Below are positions 35,401-47,615 of a stretch of 64,000 nucleotides of DNA, piece after piece. The stretch lies in assembly GCA_027574665.1 (NCBI GenBank), contig CM050648.1, forward strand, positions 49,815,200 through 49,879,199. The letters run 5' to 3'. Within the stretch, counting starts at the first letter, position 1. Every line of letters starts with the position of its first letter. This stretch comes from Rhynochetos jubatus. Its lineage: Eukaryota; Chordata; Aves; Eurypygiformes; Rhynochetidae. A program made the position numbers and the translations under genes. The notes beneath the pieces were generated by a model that saw only the letters and a list, made by a program, of their open reading frames with translations, did no database searches and was not told the origin of the DNA.

Positions 35401-38400
35401 GAGAAGCTAATAAGTGTTAGTGCCATGCAGCACTGCAGATTCCACGTGAAACTCAGCAAAGTTTGTCTGTGTAAAAGTTCTTGACATGTACTCGTTCAGA
35501 CCTGGAGCTGATTTGAATCAAAACTTAAAAGTGCAATTCTAAAGTTTATCAAACTTCAGCCCTGAAGTCTGATTCAGACAGGATTCTGATCAAAACTCCT
35601 CTTAAGTAGAAAATGCCATGTCACTCCAGCTCCACATGCCTCTTCAAATTCCTTTGGACAGTTTCCCATTACGTTATCTCATGTTCATCCCTTTGTCAAA
35701 CCAAGCCTTGCAGCGCATCTGCTAGCAATAAGATAGAAACGTCAACGATTGGCTCCCAGCATCTTGACTTCCAAGTAGTTTCAGAAAGGACCCTTCACAT
35801 CCCATGATTCTCTTTCTGAATTTTCAGCTGCTGTGCTTATCTCTTTCCCGAGAAACAGCGTCCCATAAGAACAGCACTCTCCTGCTTTAGAGATCTAGCC
35901 GTTTTCCTAGATACGCTCATTTCCTCTGCAGATACCACGGAGCTACTACGGAGTTGGCCAAAACGATAAGCAGATGCCGCTCAGCCCTGGTGTCTGGCTC
36001 TGCGACACTCTTGCAGGAGCGGAGAGGAAGGATCCCTTCCCTAATCTGATGGTCCCTGCTTTCTTCCAACAGCCCAAGTATAAAGCAGTGGCATCATTCT
36101 TTTCATCACTGGAAGCACAGTGGGCTTCTCTCTTTTTGGGCGGACTCTTGCAAAACAGGCTTTCCCACAAAAGGCTTGATCCTGAGCATTTTTCATTGCC
36201 AGTATTTAACCTCCAGTTTCCTCTGCTGATGGGTCAGACTTACCTGTGTGGGTCTCTGCAATGCAGCATGCCAGTCAGGGAGGAGATGGGCCCCTCTCAC
36301 GCGCTGGTCCCTCCTGGGCATAGCTATTCTCCTGAAGTGACGCCACTTCAGAGTCTGAGGGAAAAAAAGACAGCACAGCACTTTTAAGCTGTCATGATGG
36401 AAGAAAGGCTCCTTTCATTTTATGTTTTGTTATATAGCAGAAAAAATCTGTCACTTTGCAGGATGCTTGCAACAAACAGCTTTAAAAACTGATTAAGTGG
36501 TTCAGCTTTACTTAGCTTTTAATCACTCAGCAGCTGTTTACTCCACAATTCACAGGTATATTTATGTTCCCCTTTAGTTGAGGCTGTCAGTTATCATCTT
36601 CCTCTCTGGCCCCGAATCCCCAGCTGAGTGGAAGGGTATATCCCGTTGTGGATCGGACCCAGGCATGGAAATCTGATTGATTACAGGTGCAGCACACCTA
36701 TTCCCAGCACAGCAATCAGGGTAAGTGCCCCAGAAGCAGCAACAGAGTACTGGGTCTTTGGTTCAACAGCTGAACCCTTCTGATGTGCAAAATGGGCATG
36801 GCCAGGCAGGAATGGGGAGATATACCTTTTTTAACCTGACAGCAATGTCCTGTAGTGCCTCAGTTCAGCTTAAGAGTAAGTTGCTATTTCACTGCTGGGT
36901 GAAAATACGGGGCTTGTAAGGATTCAGGGTTTGCAGGAACTGCAAGGTGCAACGAGTCTCTGCAGAGCCAGAAGGCTGGTTCTTTCATCTGTAAATGGTT
37001 CTCTTAAAACAAGATTCACAAATGTGTTCCAGTAATAAGCAATGTGACTTTATCGATGGGCTGTGTCCTATTTTGTCATGTGGGAGAACAACCCAATGAA
37101 CCGCTGTAGTTAACGGTGGTTCTAACTCTCTATCATATTCTGAGGAATGACTTGGCCTTAAAAATACACCAGAACCCCCAAGGGGAAGGAAATCCCAAGA
37201 GCTGTTCATTTCGGAGAATGAAAAGGACCCAAATGGGTGCTAATATTTCCCAAGGGAAGCTTTCAAATGAATGAAGTACATCTTGGATATTAATAGTGAA
37301 GTCTCTGTGATTATTACTGGGAAGATCTGCTTTGCCAATATTTTAAATGGAGAATTAAAGCATGTGCAGATTTTAGGGATTTTTCTCCCTTTTTTATTGA
37401 AAAAACACACTGCACATGCAAATTAAAACTGCATTCACCATGGAAGACTATAACATTTTTGGCACATGTACTCAGCATGCATAAATGTTGGCTGTATTTA
37501 AGTTCTCCTAGACATATATAATTAATGAAATACATTTGTGTATAGCCTCATTTTGTGAGCAGCCTAAATTTAGACTGCCTATCCGTTTGCAATGTAAATC
37601 TTCATTTTGGTTGGTATATTAAATGTTAATGCTTGTGCTAATTTTTAGTCTCTAACCTTAAGGCAGGTCACACATTGCTTTATTAAAATAAAAGAAAGAA
37701 GATTAATTTAGTCACCGGAGTCAACAATTAAAAGTACATGGGAGTTTGGACAAAAAAGTAAGGAAATGATAACTTAATGGCAAAAGGCATGTCCTCCAAC
37801 AGCTAGGCACCATGGTGTGATCCTTATTTACTTTTATAGCGCACCCCATTGTGCCTATGTGTTGGAAGACATATGTCATGTTTCATCCTCAAGGGCCTAA
37901 GTGTGAATTTCCTGTTATTTTTTTCACAACTTTAAAAGTTGTTTCAATGAAGTTTTTGTTGGAAGAACTTTAGTAAAATGTGTTTTATATACTGTCTGTG
38001 GCTAACCGGGAAAAACTGCAGCCCCAGAGGAAAATAACGAAGAAAGGCTACAGCCTGAAGGAAAGGAAGGAGAGGGCTGGGAGTGGAATGGAGCTGTTAG
38101 CTGGGCTGGGAGCAAGGATGGAAGTCCTTGCCCCCAACAGCTCCACACACAGGCTCAGCAACTGGCAGGAGGGACCTGCACCCCCACCAGCCCCATGGAG
38201 CTGTGCATCCTTTTCTGCTCTCTCAAAAGGAGGGATGCTTTGAATATCCATGGTCATGCTCACACGCAGCTGGTTTTGTTGCCCTTTTGGCTTGCAAGTT
38301 CTCCAGAGCAGGTGTGCACACAGTGGCCATGGGCACACAGGCTTCTTAGAAGACTGCAGGAAGCCCCTCACGGGTGGACACCTCTAATTCCCGTGGAGCA

Positions 38401-38439
38401 ACAGTGCACCTGGAAATGTCTAGGTCTATTTCAAGTAGG
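32467..38439. other. Noncoding stretch, no gene recognised
   Basis: A long block with no recognised gene or element. The longest non-repeat frame of the window lies here: 212 codons on the - strand, 34,249-34,887. It comes from a purine-rich + strand giving a Leu/Ser-rich, weakly hydrophobic translation with no known domain. A 137-codon + frame lies at 35,974-36,387. 37,300-37,960 is AT-rich with many TTAAT and AATTAA words and one 17-bp palindrome at 37,926-37,942, and could be conserved noncoding DNA. Confidence 0.5.
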
Positions 38440-38460
38440 AAACAGGGAGACTTTGTAAAA
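38440..38460 (+). repeat. 21-bp word repeated at 49,308
   Basis: AAACAGGGAGACTTTGTAAA plus one more A is identical here and at 49,308-49,328. Flanks are only loosely similar (GCCACAT/GCACAT with T-rich text after it). It may be a scrap of an unrecognised old repeat. Confidence 0.6.
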
Positions 38461-41334
38461 TGCCACATTTTTTTTTTGCCACACTGAGAGCTAATTAGTG
38501 CCCTGATTTAGTATAAAAGTAACTGTGAATAACCTTTTTAAGCTAGCAGATACTTTTTTTTCTTTCATAGGGTTTTCACTGGAAGTTTCTTAATTTTCAG
38601 CAAATACTTTCCACACCGTTTCTAAGGTCTTTGAAATCCCCGTCTGGTGCCTTAAAACAGAATCTCTGATATACAATTTTTCCTCCAGTTATGCCAAATA
38701 TAGCAAGGAAATCCATGGAAGCAGACCGCACTCAAATGCAAGGCCTCTGCTTTTCAAAAATTACCTAGCTAACTTTGCGAACAAAACTTCACCAACAAAG
38801 CTTTTCAGCACCAAAATGCTGTACAAACGCCTTTTAAATGTTTCAAATCTTCTAGAATTAGGCTGTCACTTTTGCAAATGTTCTGTGAAATTCTAGCAGC
38901 AATTACTACTAAGCAAAACGTTTCAAAGAAAGGAATTCTAAAAAAAGGAACAAAGATAAAAAGAAACAATCTTGCAACATTAGTTTGGGAGTCAAAACTC
39001 TCTCAAAGTGGAAATGAAGACCAATCCTGCATATGAGAAGCCGCGCAGTACAGAGGAGCGGATGTGGGAGCACTGGGTCTGCCCATGGGGTCTGACCTGT
39101 GTGACCCTACAAAGCCCACTGACTTCACTGCTTCCTGAGCCCCTTCCCATCCAGTACACAGGGGACTGTCCACGTGTGGATGGGCTGCTTGGTGGGTCAA
39201 AACTCCCTCTCTCCAGGTTTGTATAGTTTTTTTTTTTCATGGTGTAATCTCTCTCATTTGGGATTTCTGGGCATTACTGTATTCCTGGGAAAGAATGAAT
39301 AAGAATAAACTTGATGATGAAAGTAGAAATGGGGTACCCTGTAAATTTGGTGTGAAACCCACATATTCCCTGTCTTACGACACAGAAAACACTGGTCAGC
39401 ACTGATCTTGTCTCCTCAGCTTTTGGGCTTGTTCTTCCAAGAGATACCATGCCCCAGGAGCACAGACTAAGTAACTTACACAAGCGAAACATTCAGTCTT
39501 AACACAAATACAACTAAAAAATACCTGCCTCCCCATCAAAGCCATTCATCCCATGGCTAATTGAAAGATTTCTGAACAAATGTTTCAGTCTGCTGGCACC
39601 AAAATAAAGATGGCACTTATGGCTTTGACTTAGTGGCATAAACTATAAATAGCAGCAGCAGACAGTGGGAAAATATAAAGATTTATATATGAAAAACACA
39701 GAAGAAAGAGTCCGGTGTCTTCCTTGTGAAATGCCAGCTCCAATCTGCATAGAGCCAGTGGTAAATTACCCACCTGTTTTCACTTACTTAACATTAAAAA
39801 ACACTTACACATCATTACACTTTTGTATCATATTAGTGAAAATGAATGCTAGAGCAATATGAGGTAAACATTGCTAATGTGGGAGACGGTTGTTTATATG
39901 TTCTAATGATAAGATTAACTATGGCAGTGATAGATACACTGTGCTCCTTTGAACCCCAGCTCACCACAGAAAAAGCCACGTGGCGATACAAAGAGACCTG
40001 CTAGGGCCAAATGGGCTTTTCTCCTGCTTTTTGAGACCACTGCAACAAAACAGGTTCACTGATCTAAATGGCCTGTCACCACCCTGAGCGTCATTCTGGG
40101 GATGCAGAGCGTTGTGGGCATTTGATTGACTTTGATATTGTTTTCTGTCACCTATAAATCTTAATGCAATTTGAAAGAAAGATAAGCAAGTGGCTCATTT
40201 AATAAATATTTTGCTTAGTGCACTTCTTGCAGCACTTCCTAGGCACTCAGTTAAGTTTTCCAGCACTTCCACCTCTGAAGTTTGAACATGTCGGCGGCAG
40301 ACTGGGCAGACCTGGCCCCCCCGTTGTCAGCAGAAAGGGTCCTGCTGAATCCGTGAGGGGTTTTATTGGCCCCACCTGCCTATAAAACACAGAGCAGCAC
40401 AGAAAGCAGCTACAAAACAGATGGCATCTGGGACACGGTGCCTCTGGGAATTGCTGTGCCACCCCGAACCTGTGGATAACATTGCACAAGCCTTTCTGAG
40501 GACGCAGCCTGCGCCATCCTTAGCAGCCGTGCATGCTTGCTTTCCGCCCGTGCTGCCTTTTCCGGATGAACCCTTTAGCATGCCTAGACGGGCTGACGTT
40601 CCTGTCCTGAGAGCAGGATTGCTTTCCATTTATTTCCACCCAAATTACATAGGTAAAATGGCACTAGGACCGTGCACGCAATATTCTACTAAACCGCTTG
40701 TGCTCAGCACTGGCTTTCCATGGCTGAGTGTTGCAGAGCAACTCTCCTCAGGTGCCTGCCTCCTCGTCTTGTAAAAAGGGGCAGGGTGACAGCAGAATTT
40801 GAACAGAATTAAATTAAGTCACGCCACCCATTTCTTTCTCATTAAACCTAGGCAAATTTCTCTTATGCAGATCACTCATGAAGCTACTCCACCTCCATGG
40901 CCCCGTAGGGATCCCCCCACCCCTGCCTGGCAGGTCTGTGGAGCCATCCAGGGAGCCAGAAGCAATGAGAAAGCCCCCCAACAAGAGGCAGCACACCTCC
41001 GCGGGGCACCACAGGGCACCTTGCCGCAAGGGCTCTGGAAGGTTCAGGCTAATCTTCAAGGGAAAAAAAAAGCCTATCTGAAAAATGGAGAAGAGATAAT
41101 AACACTTGTGGCTGTACAAGCGAAGATAACGGCAAAAATAATCAAATCTCATGCTCCTGGGAGGAAACTAATTGCACACAGGGGTCAGGAAGACATTTTC
41201 ATCCACTGTAGAGCATTGCACAGTTGGCTGCTGTGTTGTTATTATGAAAGAGGGAAGTGAAAGGAGGAAGGGGGAGTTTGCTCGGGTTTTTATTTTTCCT
41301 GAAGAGATGGAGGGAAAGGCAAGAGTCGCTCTTG
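38461..41334. other. Noncoding stretch with a CpG-richer part
   Basis: No gene recognised. T10 and T9 runs are at 38,469 and 39,229. At about 40,270-40,690 the GC and CpG content rises (about 18 CpG in 420 bp by eye) and overlapping frames of 80-117 codons appear on both strands. A 153-codon + frame follows at 40,799-41,260, unrecognised. A first exon cannot be ruled out, but nothing positive supports one. Confidence 0.45.
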
Positions 41335-41425
41335 TTTGCCCTTAAGCATCCAGAGCTGGCTGGTGTCAGAGGCATAATACCAGGCTGGATGGGTACAGTA
41401 TGGCAACACTGATGTGTCCAATGGA
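41335..41425 (+). mobile_element. Old L3/CR1 LINE 3' tail fragment
   Basis: The text TTAAGCATCCAGAGCTGGC, then TGGTGTCAGAGGCATAATACC, AGGCTGGATGGG and CAGTATGGCAAC parallels the remembered 3' tail of amniote L3/CR1 elements (family: GAAGCATCTGGTACTGGCC, GACAGGATACTGG, GCTAGATGGACC, CAGTATGGC). Short and diverged. Confidence 0.6.
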
Positions 41426-41624
41426 TTGGGGAAGTGGGATGCATCTCTCCATGCGCACACATCTGCTATCCCTCACTTGTGAATGTTACTCCAGATGGTA
41501 ATCAAGAAGGTGGTTTTATAACCCACATTAAGAGGACTGTCTGCTGACAAGTTATGTGTTTTCTTCCCTTGAGTACATGCTGTTAAGATGGATAAGTGCA
41601 AATGGTTGAAATTTGGTTGTTAAC

Positions 41625-41810
41625 TCTGAATAATAATAATACTTTGCATTTCTATTGCATCTTCCATCCTAGGATCTCAAAGCACTTTGAAAACACTAAT
41701 TAACTGAATCTTACTGCACTGCTGTGAAGCAGGTAATTATTATTACTATTTTTTTTTTACAGAAAAAGAAGCTTTGTCATAGTGAAAAAGAGTTTTCCTG
41801 GGTCACCAAA
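41625..41810 (+). mobile_element. MIR-like ancient amniote SINE
   Basis: Recognisable in order: AATAATAATAATACTTTGCA, TAGGATCTCAAAGCACTTTG, CACTGCTGTGAAGCAGGTAA, TTATTATTACTATTTT, TTACAGA and a decayed GTCACC end. This is the MIR/CORE-SINE-like pattern (family: GGATCTCAAAGCACTTTACAAA, TGTGAGGTAGG, ATTATCCCCATTTTACAG). It is the more complete of the two copies; the other is at 14,208-14,290. Confidence 0.65.
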
Positions 41811-42884
41811 GAACCAAAAATAGTCAAGAAATGATGATGACTTCTCAAAGTAAATTAGAAAGGTTACATTAATTTCCTGGAAATTAATTTGGTTTTGGTT
41901 TTTTTTCCCAATGAGCAGATTAAGCCAAGCTTCACACATTTTCAACTTTTGACAACCTCTTTTTAGGACTAAAACACTGAAAAGAAACTACAGATCTTGC
42001 ACTTTTCATTTTCTTGCTGACAACCAGAAAAATATCAATCAAGAATGAAAATGGGCTATGAAAGCTGAGTTAGTTAAAGAAATAGTTTGATGATTGTAAT
42101 TAATTAATAATAAGAATATGGTGCAAACCCATGTCAGCTTCAGTGCCAATTCCCATTCCTTTTGGCCTCATCAGAGAGTTCATTACTCTCTTTCCTCTCT
42201 GCCTAGAAAAAAAATGCAAACTGTTTGTGAGGACTACAAGGCTTGTTTTTATCCTGCTTTTCTTTTTTTTTTTCTTCCTGTCATCTGTTTAAAAACACCC
42301 TGTAAATGTGCTGCTGAAGGCTGAGATTTCGTAGACAATAGTCTCATAAGCTTGCGTAATTGAGAAAAAGAGAGCAAGACCAAGTTTCAGTGTAGACTTT
42401 TGCCCATTGAATAATATTAGTTATTTGATTTTCAGACCCAAAATCCATCCTTAAATTAGAGGAAGATGTTGTGGTCCCGTCAAAGAATCGAAGACAAATT
42501 CTGCTAATCCTTCTGAGAGGTGAGACGATGGTAATGGGGGGTAAGGAATGACGTCTGGGTGGGCAATATTGCTTGTTCATTTCCTCGGCTTAGCTGCTGA
42601 TTGTCACTCTAGTGCCTTTGAGATGCCCATAAGCTTCCAGGGAGACTACACGAAGGTAGAGCAGCTTAATTATGTAGGCTGCTATTTACTAGGTTTCAGC
42701 TGAATCCATCAAACTAACTTTGCTTTAACCTGAGCCAGATTTGATTATGAAGCCAATTTATTGACTGGTTTCTTGTTTGGCAGTACATCCTTTGATTTAG
42801 ATACAGATACTTACCTACTTGAAAAGTAGCGGTGTTATGACACAATTTATATTTTAAAAAGCAATATTACACAGAACATAATTT
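41811..42884. other. Noncoding stretch
   Basis: Nothing recognised. Short T-rich runs are at 41,900 and 42,262. Confidence 0.55.
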
Positions 42885-42918
42885 TGAAAAACAAACAAAC
42901 AACCAACAACAACAAAAA
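42885..42918. repeat. (AAAC)n/(CAA)n microsatellite
   Basis: AAACAAACAAAC followed by CAACAACAACAA-type sequence, about 34 bp. Confidence 0.75.
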
Positions 42919-44058
42919 GCCCTTTGAATCTAGAATAATGGCTACCTGTAAGGCAGTAGCTCACTTGAGAGATTTTGTTCAAGTAACTTATAACTATCAG
43001 CAGAACCCCCTAGGGAATTACCGCTGTTTTTGCAGAAGCTGTTTGCAGTGGAATAAACAGACAAGTGCTCTATATATCATTTTAAGTAAGACAAATAAAG
43101 TTCTGCTTCCTCCTTACAACGATGTCATTGTCACTTATATAAGAATAATTCTGTGTGACTTTTTATGAATCTTTCCCCTGTGCAGAAGTACAATGGCCTA
43201 ATTTCCTACACTGCGTATTATAAATAAACGTCCTTCTTCAGCAATCTATAGCCAAGCTGAAATGATCTCACCACGAACAGAGCGGTCTAGAAATGCTAAG
43301 GTGCTTTTGAGCACCAGTGATGGGTGGAGAGAAACCCCACCACCCCAGGAGACGCTACGTCCATACCTGCTGCTTCTCTCGGAGGGTTTCTTATGGCCCT
43401 CTCACCGTGCTTTCCCCCTTGGATCAGATGATGGGAAGGCCTGAGAAAGCTACTGCTTTTGTCATAGATCACCCTTACAACTCATGGCATAGCTGGGAGG
43501 TGGTTTATTTTATTTTGGATTCTCAAAAAGGCAACACCAAATGCATGGCACTTGTGAGCATGGAGGAGAAAAGAGCACAACCCTTCGTTTCCCGTATGAC
43601 CGCCCACTACCATTGCTATGAAGAAACCTCAGATGGTAAAAACATGTTAAAAAATTAATTAAAAAAGCTAAAAAGTGTTATTCAAAATGTAATTTTAACA
43701 CATTGTGAAGGGCTTTTAAGGGAAAGGTCTTGTGTGGGGAGGGCTCTTATCTCTCTAAGGCTCTAGCTAATGTAGCTGGCTGCCCAGGGGAATGCCGGGG
43801 GGAGAGAAAATGGGAGAAATTATATTAAAATGGTGGGAACGTTATTTTATAACTTAAAAAAAAATATTTGTTTTCCCCAGAGTCTTTCAGGTTGGTTTGC
43901 TCTTCTGCCTGCGTTTGATCTGCCAATAGCAAAGCCCATCTCTGCAGTGATTGTGGAGTTCTGTCTGATATTCCCTGTGTGCCGTGAGCATGGGGATTTC
44001 ATTTCATACATCATTTCCAGTGAATAGCCTCAGTACAAAGCACAGAAGAAATTTCCCT
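42919..44058. other. Noncoding stretch
   Basis: Small frames up to 113 codons at 43,317-43,658, unrecognised. Poly-A/T patches at 43,650-43,680 and 43,858. Confidence 0.5.
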
Positions 44059-44118
44059 CATACACACATGCACACACTCATGACTGTGTGTGCACGCATA
44101 CATGTGTATGTGTCCACA
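44059..44118. repeat. Alternating CA/TG tract with perfect 9-bp arms
   Basis: An imperfect alternating purine-pyrimidine stretch. TGCACACAC (44,069-44,077) and GTGTGTGCA (44,086-44,094) are exact reverse complements with an 8-base loop. Such DNA can adopt Z-form or a cruciform under torsion. Confidence 0.75.
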
Positions 44119-45404
44119 CGAATCAAATCACACTTGTCAGAGAGATACCCTCTAGCTCTGGTTAAATTCATGTGATAAATTGTATTTATCCTGTGTCTTT
44201 CTGTGCCTCACCTGCACTATCCTGCCTGCTAATCTCTCTGCCTGGGATTGTTGTAATGTTCTGAACCTCTGAGAGTAGCTTCAAAGAGGTTGCCATTAAA
44301 ACAACCAAAAAAAAAATAAATGCAACCAGCAGAGTAACATTTCTTTTTCTCCTTCTTAAGCAGAAGCTATCTTGTTTCTCCTAGACTCCTCCAAAAAAAT
44401 ACGATGAGTTCAAGTCCCAGGACTAACAGCATACACAGAACAATCCTTTTAAGGTCCAGTGTTTTACAACCCAGCGGGGTTAGAAAGGGCTGCTAAAGGT
44501 GTACTGGAAATGGAAGAATTCTAGTGGGGCACGGTAGTTCTGAGGTATCAGATCATAATGTGATACAGTGTTGAAATTTCTAGAGGTTTCTACAATGGCA
44601 GAAGTTTTGTTTCTTCAGCCTTTTGAGTTCTGCATAACTAGACTTGTGAAAACCAGAGGGAAACTCTCTTGGTAAGTGAATAGACATTAATATAAGGACA
44701 CAAAAAAATATACAAAAGCCCTTCAGCATTTGTGCATGGGGAACTGAAAACAGTGCACAGGAGCAGCATGAAAAATCTGCAGCTCCTGTTAAGACTATTT
44801 ATGTGTTCTTTCACCACTTGGAACTGATCTGGCTATCCTAAACTCAAAGTGAAATGCCCTGAAACCTAGTCTATCAAAACATTCCTATACTATTTCAAGG
44901 TATTTTTATTCATGCATGATAAATTTCAGTGTAAGTGCCATATGCAAGGCTTCATTCTGCTGGGATTTTTTAATCCATATTTCCTGTTCTTTCATGGATT
45001 CATTGCATCACAGAATGAATTGACAGTAAAATAATCTTAGCCTTTATATGTTAAGGAAGCTAGGCAATTTATAGACCATGGGGAAACAAGGACAAAAGAC
45101 CAGAAGAAAACTCCTGGGTCATCTAAATCCTCCTAAACATGAGGCTCTGCCTCACCTGACCAGTATGGAGGCTGTAGGAACTGCTGGTGAGCTAGTGACA
45201 CCCTTCTCCTGCAAGCAGCTGGCAGAGTTTCCCAGCGCTATGGGAGGTCGAGGGGCACGGCATGTGCGCCACCACCCTCCACGGCTTTCAGAGGTGGCTC
45301 AGAGGTCTAGGAGAGTTGGCAGGGCTCACACTGATACCTCCACCTTGCACAGCTGTGCCGCCCCCTCCCATGAGAAGTTTTATCTACTCTCGTTCTTATC
45401 TTAA
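44119..45404. other. Noncoding stretch
   Basis: No gene recognised. A 108-codon + frame at 45,078-45,404 ends where the old CR1 piece begins. It is not recognised. Confidence 0.5.
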
Positions 45405-45600
45405 GAAGATAAACTGTCTCTGGGAAGCCTATTTTAATACCCAGCTTGTCCCTTTTAAGGAAAAAATCATGGTATCTCACCTAAACTTTTTCTTCCTTTG
45501 TTTGAAGCTGCTGCTTCTTGTTCTACCTTCTTGTACTAATGTGAAGAATTCCCTTACTTCATTAAAAGCAATTCTACATAATGGTAATGTCCCCAGCGAG
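45405..45600 (-). mobile_element. Old CR1-type LINE 3' fragment, antisense
   Basis: The + strand reads as the complement of a CR1 3' region: CTGGGAAGCCTATTTTAATA (family: gggcagcctgttccaatgc), CCCAGCTTGTCCC, ATCTCACCTAAACTTTT (family: atccaacctaaac), GAAGCTGCTGCTTCTTGTTC (family: ttgaagccattgcttcttgt) and TACTAATGTGAAGAA. Strongly diverged, with no frame left. Confidence 0.6.
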
Positions 45601-47531
45601 TGATCTCTGTATAAATTCAGTTCCTCTGATATTTTCCCGTAAGTTTTATACTCTGATCTCTGTGTCCCTTTGATGGTTAATCTCTGTATGTTCTTCAGTG
45701 AGGTATCTATGTGGTAGGAGGACCATGAAGTGTTTTGGGTGGCATTGTCCTAGATTCACATAGTTGCCATGTCACTCTTTTATATGTGTGCTTGTTATGC
45801 GACTTCTTTTTAATTGTACAGAAGAATCCTGCTGCTGTAATTGACTTGGGTTACAGCACAAGTTTAAATTTCATAGAGTAACTAGAATAATAGACTCAAG
45901 ATCTGTCTCTTACTGGTTTCTAGATAGCTCCTATTCAGCTATATCTCTATCTTTTATTGACACTCCCAGAGTATTATATTTGTTGCAATCAACATTCAAA
46001 GTGCCTATGGACATAATCTTGCTGTATTTTCTGAGTTATCTCTTTTTTGGTCACTAGACTTGTACAGGCAGCTTTTCTGAGACGTGAAATACAAACCTGC
46101 AAAACACGAGCACGGTTATAAGACAAGTGACCCTGATTGAAAGGGTGGCTGTGAAACTGATTACACAGCAAATTGCCCATCTGCACAGACTCAGAATAAG
46201 AACATTTCAAAGCTCATTTGTGGGCTGATGTTGCCGTTTAATGCAGTTTCCAACAAATCATTCATAAAATTAATGGCCACAACTGATGCTTGTTTCTCTC
46301 AAGCTCTTCTGTGAAAAATAGTTCCTCCATTGATTCAGGAAGATATGTAAAGGAATGGGTGTTATCTGAAGAAAATTGAATGAAGTAATCTTCACACGAC
46401 CACAGATCCTTGGCTACTGGTAATACACCAGGTTACTGTATAATTTTGCTCTTCACAATCCACCCGTCAGTTTTTCTGTTATTAACGCAGCTTTGTTCTG
46501 TAGTTTTCAAAAATGTTCCTAAAGGAACCTGTCACTTGGCTCCCTGCTAAATGTCCCTGAAAATTATTTGTTGGCCCTGTGGATGGTGGTTTGAGGAGGG
46601 ATAGCCTTTTCTCTTTCTTCATCTTCCCTACTGCCCATTGTAGGCCCAGCATATCTTCTTAGATCCTCTCAAAAAATAGGAATTCATAGTTCATGCAGCC
46701 TATGTACCAGGAGTAGAAGTGCCACTTCTAATTTCCCATATCCCAAATACCTCCTTTTCCAGAACTCCAATTTTGTGGGGACTCTGGATTCGAAATTAAC
46801 TTCTTCAGTTGATAGAAGAAATTGCACAGAGACTTTGCAAGAGGTTTCACAAACCAATTACTGTTTACTCTGACTAACACAAGAAGTGTTCAATTCTATT
46901 GAAACAAATAACGTCTACTGTTTGTTTCCTGATTCCTCCGGGTATCCTTCCAGCTTAGACTAGGTGCCATTTAAGACCAATTTCTTCCCTTTTCTTTTGG
47001 GTAGGTACCCTTCTAAGTCATAGAAATCTATCTCCCTCCTAAACAGATAATTTACTTTTCCCTGTGATGGATAGTTTTGGAGTTAAAAACTTCTCTCCTC
47101 TGAAAGCATGTCCCTCTGGCACTTTTTCTGCCCAAGGGTCCTGTGTCTCTGCAACCCCTCCATGAGACTCTCAAGCTGTGGTTTCACAGTGTAAAGCGTA
47201 GGTCACTGGTTTAACTTAACCCACAACCTTTGCCTCCAACCACTACTTACTTCCTCTGCAAATGGTGCTGTTTTTCAGATATCCTGGCACAACTCCTTGT
47301 GGAGTGGAGCTGTGAACTGTACCAGGTAACCCACCCACCTTTTAAATCATGCAGCTGCATCCTACTCCCCCTCATAAATAGTCACACTGAAACATTGCCC
47401 CTGGTTCTACGCCTTTTAAAATCGAATATCAACAATCAATCTTTGTTGCAGGAAGATTCTCCAGTCAAAACACAGATCTTCAGCAGGAAGGTTTAAGAAA
47501 ATTAATGTTTGTCAAGGATTGGAGGAAACAT
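45601..47531. other. Noncoding stretch
   Basis: Nothing recognised. AT-leaning, with all frames under 90 codons. The CR1 fragment may extend some way into it but I cannot follow it. Confidence 0.5.
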
Positions 47532-47615
47532 CCTTCTTGTGCCAATAGCTTGTAAGCCACAAGCTGCTCAGAGGTAGACAAGCAGGCCTAATCCTGTCTC
47601 CTTAGCACAAGAAGG
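47532..47615. repeat. Nested inverted repeats
   Basis: CCTTCTTGTGC (47,532-47,542) and GCACAAGAAGG (47,605-47,615) are exact complements. Between them AGCTTGT and ACAAGCT pair around AAGCC (47,547-47,565). An 11-bp match at this spacing is expected about once by chance in a window this size, so it is weak evidence for function. Confidence 0.6.
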
